From contig NZ_LT629693.1 of assembly GCF_900099825.1 (NCBI RefSeq), positions 3,607,001 to 3,671,000 of the forward strand: DNA of 64,000 nucleotides. The letters are read 5' to 3'. Under the pieces are notes generated by a model. The model was not told where the DNA came from, made no database searches, and was given only the letters and a program-made list of their open reading frames with translations. The translations under genes were made by a program, and so were the position numbers. The number at the start of each line of letters is the position of its first letter. Position 1 is the stretch's first letter. This DNA comes from Bradyrhizobium ottawaense. Its GTDB lineage: Bacteria; Pseudomonadota; Alphaproteobacteria; Rhizobiales; Xanthobacteraceae. Positions 54,927-63,231 of this stretch are shown one piece after another.

Positions 54927-56441
54927 ATGAACGCCAACCTGTTTTCTCGCCTGTTCGACAAGTTAGACAATCCGAACCGGCTCGCGATCGAGATGCCAGA
55001 TGGCACGCACATCAGCTATGGCGACCTGATCGCCCGCGCCGGCCAGATGGCGAATGTGCTGGTTTCGCGCGGCGTCAAGCCGGGCGACCGTGTTGCGGCG
55101 CAAACCGAAAAATCCGTGCCGGCGCTGGTGCTGTATCTCGCGACCGTGCGCGCCGGCGCGGTATATCTGCCGCTCAACACCGCCTACACGTTGAACGAAC
55201 TGGATTACTTCATCGGCGATGCCGAACCGTCGCTGGTGGTGTGCGATCCCTCGAAGGCCGACGGCATCGGCGCGATCGCGGCCAAGGTCAACGCCAAGGT
55301 CGAAACCCTCGGCGCCGACGGCAAGGGCTCGCTGACGGACGCCGCTGCGAAAGCGCCCGCCGATTTCGCCACTGTCGCGCGCGCCAACGATGACCTTGCC
55401 GCGATCCTCTACACGTCGGGCACCACCGGCCGCTCCAAGGGCGCGATGCTGACGCATGACAATCTGGCGTCGAACTCTTTCAGTCTGGTCGATTACTGGC
55501 GCTTCACCGACAAGGATGTTTTGATCCACGCGCTGCCGATCTATCACACCCATGGCCTGTTCGTGGCGAGCAACGTCACGCTGTTCGCGCGCGCTTCGAT
55601 GATTTTCCTGCCAAAGCTCGACCCCGAACTGATCATCAAGCTGATGGCGCGGGCCACCGTGCTGATGGGCGTGCCGACCTTCTATACAAGGCTGCTGCAA
55701 AGCCCGGCGCTGACCAAAGAGTCCGCCAAGCACATGCGGCTGTTCATTTCGGGCTCGGCGCCGCTGCTGGCCGATACCCATCGCGAATGGTCGGCGCGAA
55801 CCGGTTTTGCCATCCTCGAACGCTATGGCATGACCGAAACCAATATGAACACCTCGAACCCCTATGACGGCGACCGTGTCCCCGGCGCGGTCGGCCTGCC
55901 CCTGCCCGGCGTGTCCGTGCGCGTCACCGATCCCGAGACCGGCAAGGAGCTGGCACGGGACACGATCGGCATGATCGAGGTCAAGGGCCCGAACGTGTTC
56001 AAGGGTTATTGGCGGATGCCGGAGAAAACAAAAGCCGAATTCCGCGCCGACGGCTTCTTCATCACCGGCGATCTCGGCAAGATCGACGACAAGGGCTATG
56101 TGCACATCCTCGGCCGCGGCAAGGATCTGGTGATCTCCGGCGGCTTCAACGTCTACCCGAAGGAAATCGAAAGCGAGATCGACGCCATGCCGGGCGTGGT
56201 CGAATCCGCCGTGATCGGCGTGCCGCATGCCGACTTCGGCGAAGGCGTCACCGCGGTCGTGGTCTGCACCAAAGGCGCCGACGTCTCCGAGGCCGGCGTG
56301 CTGCAGGCACTCGACGGCCGGCTCGCCAAATTCAAGATGCCGAAGCGCGTGTTCGTCGTCGACGAACTGCCGCGCAACGCCATGGGCAAGGTGCAGAAGA
56401 ATATCCTGCGGGACACCTACGCGAAGATCTACGCGAAGTAG
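54927..56441 (+). CDS. matB: malonyl-CoA synthetase
   Basis: It activates malonate (and methylmalonate) with ATP and CoA to malonyl-CoA. I chose the ATG at 54927 (MNANLFSRLFDKLDNPNRLA), matching Rhodopseudomonas MatB; one at 54903 would add eight residues. The 504-aa product has the adenylation motif YTSGTTGRSKGAM, YGMTETNMN, and the C-terminal GRGKDLVISGGFNVYPKEIE. Near its end, PRNAMGKVQK contains the PxxxxGK motif whose lysine is acetylated in RpMatB, so acetylation control is likely. No malonate carrier or decarboxylase genes lie alongside. It is divergent from the SDR. Confidence 0.94.
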   Translation: MNANLFSRLFDKLDNPNRLAIEMPDGTHISYGDLIARAGQMANVLVSRGVKPGDRVAAQTEKSVPALVLYLATVRAGAVYLPLNTAYTLNELDYFIGDAEPSLVVCDPSKADGIGAIAAKVNAKVETLGADGKGSLTDAAAKAPADFATVARANDDLAAILYTSGTTGRSKGAMLTHDNLASNSFSLVDYWRFTDKDVLIHALPIYHTHGLFVASNVTLFARASMIFLPKLDPELIIKLMARATVLMGVPTFYTRLLQSPALTKESAKHMRLFISGSAPLLADTHREWSARTGFAILERYGMTETNMNTSNPYDGDRVPGAVGLPLPGVSVRVTDPETGKELARDTIGMIEVKGPNVFKGYWRMPEKTKAEFRADGFFITGDLGKIDDKGYVHILGRGKDLVISGGFNVYPKEIESEIDAMPGVVESAVIGVPHADFGEGVTAVVVCTKGADVSEAGVLQALDGRLAKFKMPKRVFVVDELPRNAMGKVQKNILRDTYAKIYAK

Positions 56442-56444
56442 CGG

Positions 56445-56562
56445 TCCCTCATGGTGAGGAGGCGCGTTAGCGCCGTCTCCGGACGATGCTTCGCATCGCC
56501 GGGCGAACCATGAGGCCACAGACGGGCCTACATCCTTCGAGACGCGCGCAAGAGCGCGCTCC
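56445..56562. repeat. dispersed palindromic repeat, family C
   Basis: CCTCATGGTGAGGAGGCGCG, then GAACCATGAGGCC, and CATCCTTCGAGACGCGCGC. Counterpart of 29375. Confidence 0.65.
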
Positions 56563-56583
56563 CACGGGTGAACGCAATTGCGT

Positions 56584-57258
56584 TCATCCCGGGGATGAGG
56601 TCTTGAGGCGGGCGGGGAAACAGAGCCCGTGGAAACCTCCGAGCTCCGCCCTCGATTGCCTGAGAAGATCGATCGCATCCTCGCGGCCGTCGACCTTCAG
56701 CCGGAGATTTTTCAGCGACCAAACCCCGTTCTGTTTGATCGCTTCCAGGAAAATCCGCCCCGAGGCCTTCGGTCCGGTTGCTGAAAAATTCAGAAGCGCG
56801 CGTCCGGACGCTCCATTGGTTGAAACCGAGCCCACTGGAAAGCCGGTTGTGATCGGCGTTCCCAGCACGGCAACCGCATCAGCATTGGTCTGGAGCATGG
56901 ATGTGCCAAGCTCATAGGCGTCAGAATGCCGGAGCGCATAGAAGACGCCGCCGAGGATCCCGCCGGCCAGCACGATGACCCCCAGGTAGATCACGACGCC
57001 CCAGATCGCCCACAGGCGCTGGGTCCGTTTGAAATGCTCGATGCTGTCCCAACGCCCGTTTCGCCACGCCCAACGGCTGCCTTTGGCGCCAAGCACGAAG
57101 ACCATGATGATGCCGACGCCGGGAATAAAGCACAGCAGCGCAATGAAGGTGTTGTTGCCGACACCCCATATCCAGTTCAACAGAAACGCGCCCCAATTCC
57201 AGCGGTCGAGTTCAGGCGGAATCGTCGCTGGCATGATGGGAGGAGGCGTACTGGTCAT
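56584..57258 (-). CDS. cytochrome c oxidase assembly factor Coa1-like membrane protein
   Basis: A 224-aa protein with two parts. The N-terminal third has WNWGAFLLNWIWGVGNNTFI and two hydrophobic segments (about residues 35-55 and 83-106). The C-terminal domain, from about residue 125, reads AVAVLGTPITTGFPVGSVST followed by GASGRALLNFSATGPKASGR, a Coa1/Tim21-like pattern in which a small domain faces the periplasm. Coa1 helps cytochrome oxidase assembly in mitochondria; whether that holds in bacteria is unknown. It shares the strand with the TauE/SafE gene 19 bases upstream. Confidence 0.8.
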   Translation of the reverse strand: MTSTPPPIMPATIPPELDRWNWGAFLLNWIWGVGNNTFIALLCFIPGVGIIMVFVLGAKGSRWAWRNGRWDSIEHFKRTQRLWAIWGVVIYLGVIVLAGGILGGVFYALRHSDAYELGTSMLQTNADAVAVLGTPITTGFPVGSVSTNGASGRALLNFSATGPKASGRIFLEAIKQNGVWSLKNLRLKVDGREDAIDLLRQSRAELGGFHGLCFPARLKTSSPG

Positions 57259-57277
57259 GTCGACTCCCGCTGAGAGT

Positions 57278-58141
57278 TTACTGGCCCGACAGAAGACTTA
57301 TCACAAACCGGCTGCCGACAATGAACAGGTAGCTGCCGAACGCCATCTCCAGCGTGCGCTTCGACATCGCGTGCGCAACGCGGACGCCGAGCGGCGCGAC
57401 CAGCAGGCTGGTCGGCATGACCAGCAAGGCGCCGATCAGCGAGACGTAACCGAGCGCAAACGGCAGTTGCAGCGCCGTGACATCAGGGTAATGCGCCGCC
57501 GCCGGCCAGCCAGCATAGACGTAGCCGATCGCGCCGGGGATCGAGATCAGGACCGCCAGCGCCGACGAGGTCGCGACCGCCTGATGGATCGGCCGGCCAT
57601 AGAATGTCATCAGCAGGTTCAGGAACAGCCCGCCGCCGACCCCCATCAGGGTCGAAAGCAGCCCGACGATGAAACCATAGATTTTCATCAGCGGCCCCTG
57701 CGGGAATTCGTCGCCGAGCTTCCAGCTGGCACGGCCGAAGATCAGCCGCGCGGCGGCGGTCCAGGCCACGCAGACGAACACGATCTTGAACAGCCGCTCC
57801 GGCGCGTAGCGCGCGGTGACGCCACCGGCGATGACGCCGATCACGATCGGCAGCAGCCAGGTCTTCAGGATCGCCATATCGACCGCGCCGCGGGCGTAAT
57901 GGGCGCGGAACGAACTGATCGAGGTCGGGATGATGATGGCGAGCGAAGTGCCGATGCAGAGCGGCATCCGCACTTCCAGCGGCACGCCGGCGAGCCGGAA
58001 GCATTCGTAGAACACCGGCACCAGGATCGCGCCGCCGCCGATCCCGAACACGCCGGCGAAAAACCCCGATATTGCGCCGACCCCGACCAGCATCAGCGCC
58101 AGTTCGACAAGCTCAGTGACATTAAGCCCGGCGATTGCCAT
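57278..58141 (-). CDS. TauE/SafE-family sulfite/organosulfonate exporter
   Basis: A 287-aa inner-membrane protein with about eight helices of the TauE/SafE family. SGFFAGVFGIGGGAILVPVF (near residue 24-43) is the family's first conserved helix-loop, and GLLSTLMGVGGGLFLNLLMT its repeat in the second half. LCIGTSLAIIIPTSISSFRA is another hallmark. Members export sulfite, sulfoacetate or similar anions, some import. The substrate here is unknown. It is divergent from the sdhCDAB operon. Confidence 0.92.
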   Translation of the reverse strand: MAIAGLNVTELVELALMLVGVGAISGFFAGVFGIGGGAILVPVFYECFRLAGVPLEVRMPLCIGTSLAIIIPTSISSFRAHYARGAVDMAILKTWLLPIVIGVIAGGVTARYAPERLFKIVFVCVAWTAAARLIFGRASWKLGDEFPQGPLMKIYGFIVGLLSTLMGVGGGLFLNLLMTFYGRPIHQAVATSSALAVLISIPGAIGYVYAGWPAAAHYPDVTALQLPFALGYVSLIGALLVMPTSLLVAPLGVRVAHAMSKRTLEMAFGSYLFIVGSRFVISLLSGQ

Positions 58142-58219
58142 CCGTGGTTTCCCCCGTCGTGTGCCCTGAAGTTTCTTGGCCCGCGCGACGAGCCGCGCGC
58201 GTTCATGAATCGTGCTTCA

Positions 58220-58227
58220 GGTATACC
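58220..58227. promoter_or_regulatory. GGTATACC core upstream of sdhC
   Basis: AGGTATACCAG contains the 8-bp palindrome GGTATACC, the same core that lies at 4247-4254 in front of sucC. It stands 195 bases before sdhC and 79 before the TauE gene start. By eye I saw no other copy of GGTATACC. Confidence 0.4.
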
Positions 58228-58268
58228 AGCACTTGGCTAGCCATGGACCACCGCTTGGGTTTGTCAAC

Positions 58269-58284
58269 GCCTGCAATTGCAGGC
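58269..58284. promoter_or_regulatory. 16-bp palindrome in the sdhC upstream region
   Basis: GCCTGCAATTGCAGGC is a perfect palindrome, 138 bases ahead of sdhC. An operator or small hairpin. A weak ICE-like dyad AATAGAA-TTG-CTCTACC follows at 58357-58373. Confidence 0.4.
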
Positions 58285-58422
58285 CTCCTCCATAGGTATG
58301 AACCGCCGTTCGGAATTGGTGATTTTGGTCGTTGCGCTCGCTGTTTCGACTTCGTAAATAGAATTGCTCTACCGCGATCCCAGATGGGCCGTTCATGGCC
58401 CCACCAACCTTCAAAGCCGCCG

Positions 58423-58821
58423 ATGACCGCCAGGATCGAACGACCGCTTTCGCCGCATCTGCAGACATATCGCTGGACCCTGACGATGGCGCTGTCCATC
58501 GTCCACCGTGTTACCGGCCTGGCACTGTATTTCGGCACCCTGCTCTTGGCCTGGTGGCTGATTGCCGCCGCCTCGGGCCCCACCGCCTATGCCCATGTGC
58601 AAGCCTTTACTGGCAGCTTCATCGGGCGGCTGATCGTGTTCGGCTACACCTGGGCGCTGCTGCACCACCTGCTCTCGGGGCTGCGCCATTTCGTCTGGGA
58701 CCTCGGCTACGGCTTCAAGCCCAGCGAGCGCGAGGGCCTGACCTGGGGTGCCGCGATCGGCGGCATTTCGCTGACGGTGCTGGTCTGGATCGTCGCCTAC
58801 ACGATCGGAGGCGGACGATGA
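58423..58821 (+). CDS. sdhC: succinate dehydrogenase cytochrome b556 subunit
   Basis: A membrane subunit of complex II with heme b and part of the ubiquinone site. From the ATG at 58423 (MTARIERPLSPHLQTYRWTL) it has 132 aa. SIVHRVTG (residues 25-32) supplies the conserved Ser and Arg of the quinone pocket, and LLHHLLSGLRHFVWD contains the likely heme ligand His82. Three helices are predicted. There is no strong ribosome site. The stop overlaps the sdhD start (ATGA). Regulatory palindromes lie in the 281-base gap upstream. Confidence 0.95.
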   Translation: MTARIERPLSPHLQTYRWTLTMALSIVHRVTGLALYFGTLLLAWWLIAAASGPTAYAHVQAFTGSFIGRLIVFGYTWALLHHLLSGLRHFVWDLGYGFKPSEREGLTWGAAIGGISLTVLVWIVAYTIGGGR

Positions 58822-59216
58822 CCGCGCCCAAATCTTCCTCGATGCGCACCCCGCTGGCGCGTGTCCGCGCGCTCGGCGCCTCGCATTCCGGCACTGGCGA
58901 TTTCTGGCGTCAGCGCCTTACCGCGGTGGCGATGGTGCTGCTGATCGTGCCCGTCATCGTGGTCGTGCTGATGCTGATCGGCCGCAACCAGGCCGGTGCC
59001 GCGCAAATTCTCGGCTCGGCGCCGATCGCGATCATCCTCTTGCTCTTCATCATCGCCAGCGCCTGGCACATGAAGATCGGCATGCAGGTCGTGATCGAGG
59101 ACTACATCCACAATGAGAAACTGAAGCTCGCCAGCGTGATGGCGAACAACTTCTTCTGTTTCGCGGTGGCGCTGGCTTCGATTTACGCCATTCTAAAATT
59201 GTCATCGGGAGTTTGA
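58818..59216 (+). CDS. sdhD: succinate dehydrogenase membrane anchor subunit
   Basis: The second membrane subunit of complex II, 132 aa with three helices. It opens MTAPKSSSMRTPLARVRALG, where RTPLxRVRxLGxxxxGxxxFWxQR is typical for alphaproteobacterial SdhD, and has IIASAWHMKIGMQVVIEDYI with the histidine and the Asp-Tyr near the quinone site. Start overlaps sdhC; three bases separate it from sdhA, so the four genes are translated as a unit. Confidence 0.95.
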   Translation: MTAPKSSSMRTPLARVRALGASHSGTGDFWRQRLTAVAMVLLIVPVIVVVLMLIGRNQAGAAQILGSAPIAIILLLFIIASAWHMKIGMQVVIEDYIHNEKLKLASVMANNFFCFAVALASIYAILKLSSGV

Positions 59217-59219
59217 CCC

Positions 59220-61061
59220 ATGGCCGCTGAGACCAACGGCAAGGGCACCAATGGTGCCGGCCCGGCCACCAACGGAAAAGCCTATCCGATCGAAGACCAC
59301 ACCTACGACGTCGTGGTCGTCGGCGCCGGCGGCGCCGGCCTGCGCGCCGTGGTCGGCTGCTCTGAGGCCGGGCTTCGCACCGCCTGCATCACCAAGGTAT
59401 TTCCCACCCGCTCGCACACGGTCGCAGCGCAAGGCGGCATCTCGGCCTCGCTCGGCAACATGCATCCGGACGACTGGCGCTGGCACATGTACGACACCGT
59501 CAAGGGATCGGACTGGCTCGGCGACCAGGACGCGATCGAATACATGGTGCGCAATGCGCCCGACGCCGTCTACGAGCTCGAACATTGGGGCGTGCCGTTC
59601 TCGCGCACCGAGGACGGCAAGATCTACCAGCGCCCGTTCGGCGGCATGACGCTGGACTACGGCAAGGGCCAGGCGCAGCGCACCTGTGCCGCCGCCGACC
59701 GCACCGGCCACGCCATGCTGCACACGATGTACGGCCAGGCGCTGCGCCACTCGGCCGAATTCTACATCGAGTTCTTCGCCATCGACCTGATCATGGACGA
59801 CCAGGGCGTCTGCCGCGGCGTCATCGCGCTCAAGCTCGATGACGGGACGCTGCACCGCTTCCGCGCCCAGACCACGATTCTCGCCACCGGCGGCTACGGC
59901 CGCGCCTACGCCTCCTGCACCTCGGCGCATACCTGCACCGGCGACGGCGGCGCCATGGCGCTGCGCGCCGGCCTGCCGCTGCAGGACATGGAATTCATCC
60001 AGTTCCACCCGACCGGCATCTACGGCTCGGGCTGCCTCGTCACCGAAGGCGCGCGCGGCGAAGGCGGCTACCTCGTCAATTCCGAGGGCGAGCGCTTCAT
60101 GGAGCGCTATGCGCCCTCCGCCAAGGACCTCGCCTCGCGCGACGTGGTGTCGCGCGCGATGACGATCGAAATCCGCGAAGGCCGCGGCGTCGGCAAGAAG
60201 AAGGATCACATCTTCCTGCACCTCGACCATCTCGATCCCAAGGTGCTGCACGAACGGCTGCCCGGCATTTCCGAATCGGCAAAAATCTTCGCCAATGTCG
60301 ACGTCACCCGCGAGCCGATTCCGATCGTGCCGACCGTGCACTACAACATGGGCGGCATCCCGACCAACTTCCACGCCGAAGTGCTGACCAAGAAGAACGG
60401 CGACGACAACGCGGTCGTGCCCGGCCTGATGGCGATCGGCGAAGCCGCCTGCGTCTCGGTGCACGGCGCCAACCGTCTCGGCTCCAACTCGCTGATCGAC
60501 CTCGTCGTGTTCGGCCGCGCCGCCGCGTTGCGCTGCGCCGAAAAGCTGACGCCGAACGGCAAGCAGCCCGAACTGCCGAAAGATTCGGCCGATCTCGCGC
60601 TCGGCCGGCTAGACCATTACCGCTACGCCTCCGGCGGCACGCCGACCGCCAAACTGCGCGACGGCATGCAGCACGTGATGCAGACCAATTGCGCGGTGTT
60701 CCGCACCGGCGACATCCTGCACGAAGGCCAGAACCTGATTCACAAGGTGCATGGCGGCATCAGCGACGTCGGCACCTCGGACCGTTCGCTGGTCTGGAAT
60801 TCGGATCTGATCGAGACGCTCGAATTCGACAACCTGATCGTGCAGGCGGTGGTGACGATGGACTCGGCCGCGAACCGCACCGAAAGCCGCGGCGCCCATG
60901 CCCGCGAGGATTTTTCCGCGCGCGACGACAAGAACTGGATGAAACACACGCTGGTGTGGATCGACAACGGCGGCAAGACCGCGATCGATTACCGCCCGGT
61001 GCATGATTACACGATGACGAACGACGTTCAGTACATCCCGCCGAAGGCGCGGGTGTATTGA
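59220..61061 (+). CDS. sdhA: succinate dehydrogenase flavoprotein subunit
   Basis: The catalytic FAD subunit, which oxidises succinate to fumarate. The 613-aa protein shows [12 protein letters not shown] (residues 32-43), the FAD loop, and [12 protein letters not shown] with His66 as covalent FAD attachment. [20 protein letters not shown] is the active-site region and [20 protein letters not shown] the C-terminal FAD contact. An N-terminal extension of about 25 residues rich in Gly, Asn and Thr is normal in this group. A repeat element lies between it and sdhB. Confidence 0.98.
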   Translation: MAAETNGKGTNGAGPATNGKAYPIEDHTYDVVVVGAGGAGLRAVVGCSEAGLRTACITKVFPTRSHTVAAQGGISASLGNMHPDDWRWHMYDTVKGSDWLGDQDAIEYMVRNAPDAVYELEHWGVPFSRTEDGKIYQRPFGGMTLDYGKGQAQRTCAAADRTGHAMLHTMYGQALRHSAEFYIEFFAIDLIMDDQGVCRGVIALKLDDGTLHRFRAQTTILATGGYGRAYASCTSAHTCTGDGGAMALRAGLPLQDMEFIQFHPTGIYGSGCLVTEGARGEGGYLVNSEGERFMERYAPSAKDLASRDVVSRAMTIEIREGRGVGKKKDHIFLHLDHLDPKVLHERLPGISESAKIFANVDVTREPIPIVPTVHYNMGGIPTNFHAEVLTKKNGDDNAVVPGLMAIGEAACVSVHGANRLGSNSLIDLVVFGRAAALRCAEKLTPNGKQPELPKDSADLALGRLDHYRYASGGTPTAKLRDGMQHVMQTNCAVFRTGDILHEGQNLIHKVHGGISDVGTSDRSLVWNSDLIETLEFDNLIVQAVVTMDSAANRTESRGAHAREDFSARDDKNWMKHTLVWIDNGGKTAIDYRPVHDYTMTNDVQYIPPKARVY

Positions 61062-61069
61062 GCAAGCGA

Positions 61070-61212
61070 GTCATGCGCGGGCAAAAGGCGCGAAGCGCTA
61101 TCTTCGCACTAGATGACCCGCGCATCCATCTTCAAAAGCGGATGGATTGCCGGGTAGTGCAGACAAGTTTACGTAGTCTGCACAAACAGACTACTATGCC
61201 CGGCAATGACGA
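61070..61212. repeat. dispersed repeat inserted in the sdhA-sdhB gap
   Basis: Reads GTCATGCGCGGGCAAAAGGC, then GATGACCCGCGCATCCATC, and later GTGCAGACAAGTTTACG and TATGCCCGGCAATGACG; related to the element at 47236. It contains TAGTCTG repeats (CGTAGTCTGCACAAACAGACTA). Confidence 0.65.
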
Positions 61213-61235
61213 GGAAAACCGTAGAGGCAACACAT

Positions 61236-62021
61236 ATGGTTGAATTCGCGCTTCCGAAAAATTCCAAGATCACCGGCGGCAAGGCCTGGCCGAAGCCGGC
61301 AGGCGCGACCGAGACGCGCGAGTTCAGGGTCTATCGCTGGAACCCGGACGACGGCAAGAATCCGAGCGTCGACACCTACCACATCGACGTCAACGATTGC
61401 GGGCCGATGGTGCTCGACGGCCTGATCTGGATCAAGAACAACATCGATCCGACGCTGACCTTCCGCCGCTCCTGCCGCGAAGGCGTCTGCGGCTCCTGCG
61501 CCATGAACATCGACGGCCAGAACACGCTGGCCTGCACCAAGTCGATGCACGACGTGGCGTCCGGCGGCGCGGTGAAGGTCAATCCGCTGCCGCACCAGCC
61601 CGTCGTCAAGGACCTCGTCCCCGACCTGACCAATTTCTACGCGCAATACGCCTCGATCGAGCCGTGGCTGAAGACCACCACGCCGACGCCGCAGAAGGAA
61701 TGGAAGCAGAGCCACGAAGACCGCGAAAAGCTCGACGGCCTCTATGAGTGCATCCTGTGCGCCTGCTGCTCGACTTCCTGCCCGAGCTATTGGTGGAACA
61801 GCGAACGCTTCCTCGGCCCCGCCGCGCTGCTGCAGGCGACGCGCTGGGTCAAGGATTCCCGCGACGAGGCCACCGGCGAACGGCTCGACAACCTCGAAGA
61901 CCCGTTCCGGCTCTATCGCTGCCACACCATCATGAACTGCGCCAAGGCGTGCCCGAAGGGCCTCAACCCCTCGGAAGCCATCGCCGAGCTCAAGCTGAAG
62001 ATGGTCGAGCGGCAGATCTAG
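61236..62021 (+). CDS. sdhB: succinate dehydrogenase iron-sulfur subunit
   Basis: The subunit that carries electrons from FAD to quinone through 2Fe-2S, 4Fe-4S and 3Fe-4S clusters. From the ATG at 61236, after GTAGAGG, it has 261 aa. Cys80, Cys85, Cys88 and Cys100 (CREGVCGSC and LAC) bind 2Fe-2[18 protein letters not shown] and [15 protein letters not shown] bind the other two. A 174-base gap with a repeat separates it from sdhA, although all other junctions in the operon are overlapping or a few bases wide. Confidence 0.97.
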   Translation: MVEFALPKNSKITGGKAWPKPAGATETREFRVYRWNPDDGKNPSVDTYHIDVNDCGPMVLDGLIWIKNNIDPTLTFRRSCREGVCGSCAMNIDGQNTLACTKSMHDVASGGAVKVNPLPHQPVVKDLVPDLTNFYAQYASIEPWLKTTTPTPQKEWKQSHEDREKLDGLYECILCACCSTSCPSYWWNSERFLGPAALLQATRWVKDSRDEATGERLDNLEDPFRLYRCHTIMNCAKACPKGLNPSEAIAELKLKMVERQI

Positions 62022-62050
62022 GGTTCGGCCGCACGGATCATTCTCTCGAC

Positions 62051-62142
62051 GTCGTCATGCCCGGGCTTGTCCCGGGCATCCACGTTTTTGGGACGACGAT
62101 GCAAGAATGACGTGGATGGCCGGGTCAAGCCCGGCCATGACG
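62051..62142. repeat. dispersed palindromic repeat, family B
   Basis: CGTCGTCATGCCCGGGCTTG TCCCGGGCATCCACG, then GACGTGGATGGCCGGGTCAA GCCCGGCCATGACG. Closest in form to 12623. Confidence 0.75.
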
Positions 62143-62216
62143 AATTCGTGGCGTACGTTGTGAGCCGACCGTTCGCAGAGTAGCCTGCGCACGACGCGCA
62201 CGCCCGGAGCCATCGC

Positions 62217-63140
62217 ATGCCCTCCCCCATCATCCTGCATCACTTCGACGAGTCGCCGTTCTCCGAGAAAATCCGCGTCGTTTTCGGGCTGAAGGACATC
62301 GCCTGGACCTCGGTTCGTATCTCACGAATCATGCCGCGGCCCGACCTGATGCCGATGACCGGGGGCTATCGGCGCACACCGGTGATGCAGATCGGCGCCG
62401 ACATCTATTGCGACTCGCAGTGCATCCTTCGCGAGCTCGAGCGGCGCTTTCCGCAGCCAAGCCTGCTCCCGGACGGCAGCACGGGACTCGCCTGGGCCTC
62501 GGCAATGTGGACCGACCGCTCGTTCTTTCAGAACACCGTCAACCTCGTCTTCGGCTCGCTGGCCGACAAGGTGCCGCAGGAGTTCATCGCCGACCGCGAA
62601 AAACTGCGCGGCGCCAAATTCGACGTCGCGGCCATGACATCGGCGATCGCGCAAATGCGCGATCAGCTTCGCACCCATCTGCAATGGATCGAAATGCAGC
62701 TTGCGGACGGCCGCGCCTGGCTCGGCGGCGACACAGCCTGTCTTTTCGACGTCAACGCCTACATGAACGTCTGGTACGTCAGGCAGAACATGCCTGACGC
62801 CGACGCGCTGCTGGCGGAGTTCGGCCATGTCCGTGCCTGGGAGACGCGGATGCGCGCGATCGGCCATGGCCGGCGCAGCGAAATGTCGACCGCCGAAGCC
62901 CTCAGCATCGCCAAAGACGCGGTCCCGCAGACCGCCGAACAGGCCGACCCCCGCGATCCGAACGGCCGCCAGCCCGGCGACCGGGTCGAGGTCATGCCCG
63001 ACGACTACGGCAAGATCAAAGTCGGCGGCGAAATCGTCGCCCTCTCGCCGCAGCATATTGCGATCCGGCGGCATGATCCGCTGGCCGGCGACGTGGTGGT
63101 GCACTTTCCGCGCGCCGGGTTTCTCGTCCTGCCCATTTGA
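62217..63140 (+). CDS. glutathione S-transferase family protein with extra C-terminal domain
   Basis: A 307-aa protein. Residues about 1-82 form a thioredoxin-like GST domain (ILHHFDESPFSEKIRVVFGL, then RRTPVMQIGADIYCDSQCIL), and 100-225 an all-alpha GST C-domain with ACLFDVNAYMNVWYV near 181. Beyond about residue 240 there is an extension, RQPGDRVEVMPDDYGKIKVG and further beta-rich sequence to the end, which normal 210-230-residue GSTs lack. The catalytic residue is probably Ser in ESPFSEK. The extension has no known role. It stands alone after the sdh operon. Confidence 0.86.
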   Translation: MPSPIILHHFDESPFSEKIRVVFGLKDIAWTSVRISRIMPRPDLMPMTGGYRRTPVMQIGADIYCDSQCILRELERRFPQPSLLPDGSTGLAWASAMWTDRSFFQNTVNLVFGSLADKVPQEFIADREKLRGAKFDVAAMTSAIAQMRDQLRTHLQWIEMQLADGRAWLGGDTACLFDVNAYMNVWYVRQNMPDADALLAEFGHVRAWETRMRAIGHGRRSEMSTAEALSIAKDAVPQTAEQADPRDPNGRQPGDRVEVMPDDYGKIKVGGEIVALSPQHIAIRRHDPLAGDVVVHFPRAGFLVLPI

Positions 63141-63231
63141 ATATCAGTTTATCGATCCGGTTCCATCGCCCGCAAGCCGCTTTATTCCCGGCGACGGATT
63201 GCAGTAAGCTTGGCGCAGAGTCGGAGCGCCC

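Noticed and set aside
54963..56678. 571-codon open frame on the minus strand
   Set aside because: Antisense to matB, which is a firm identification; composition is that of a shadow frame.
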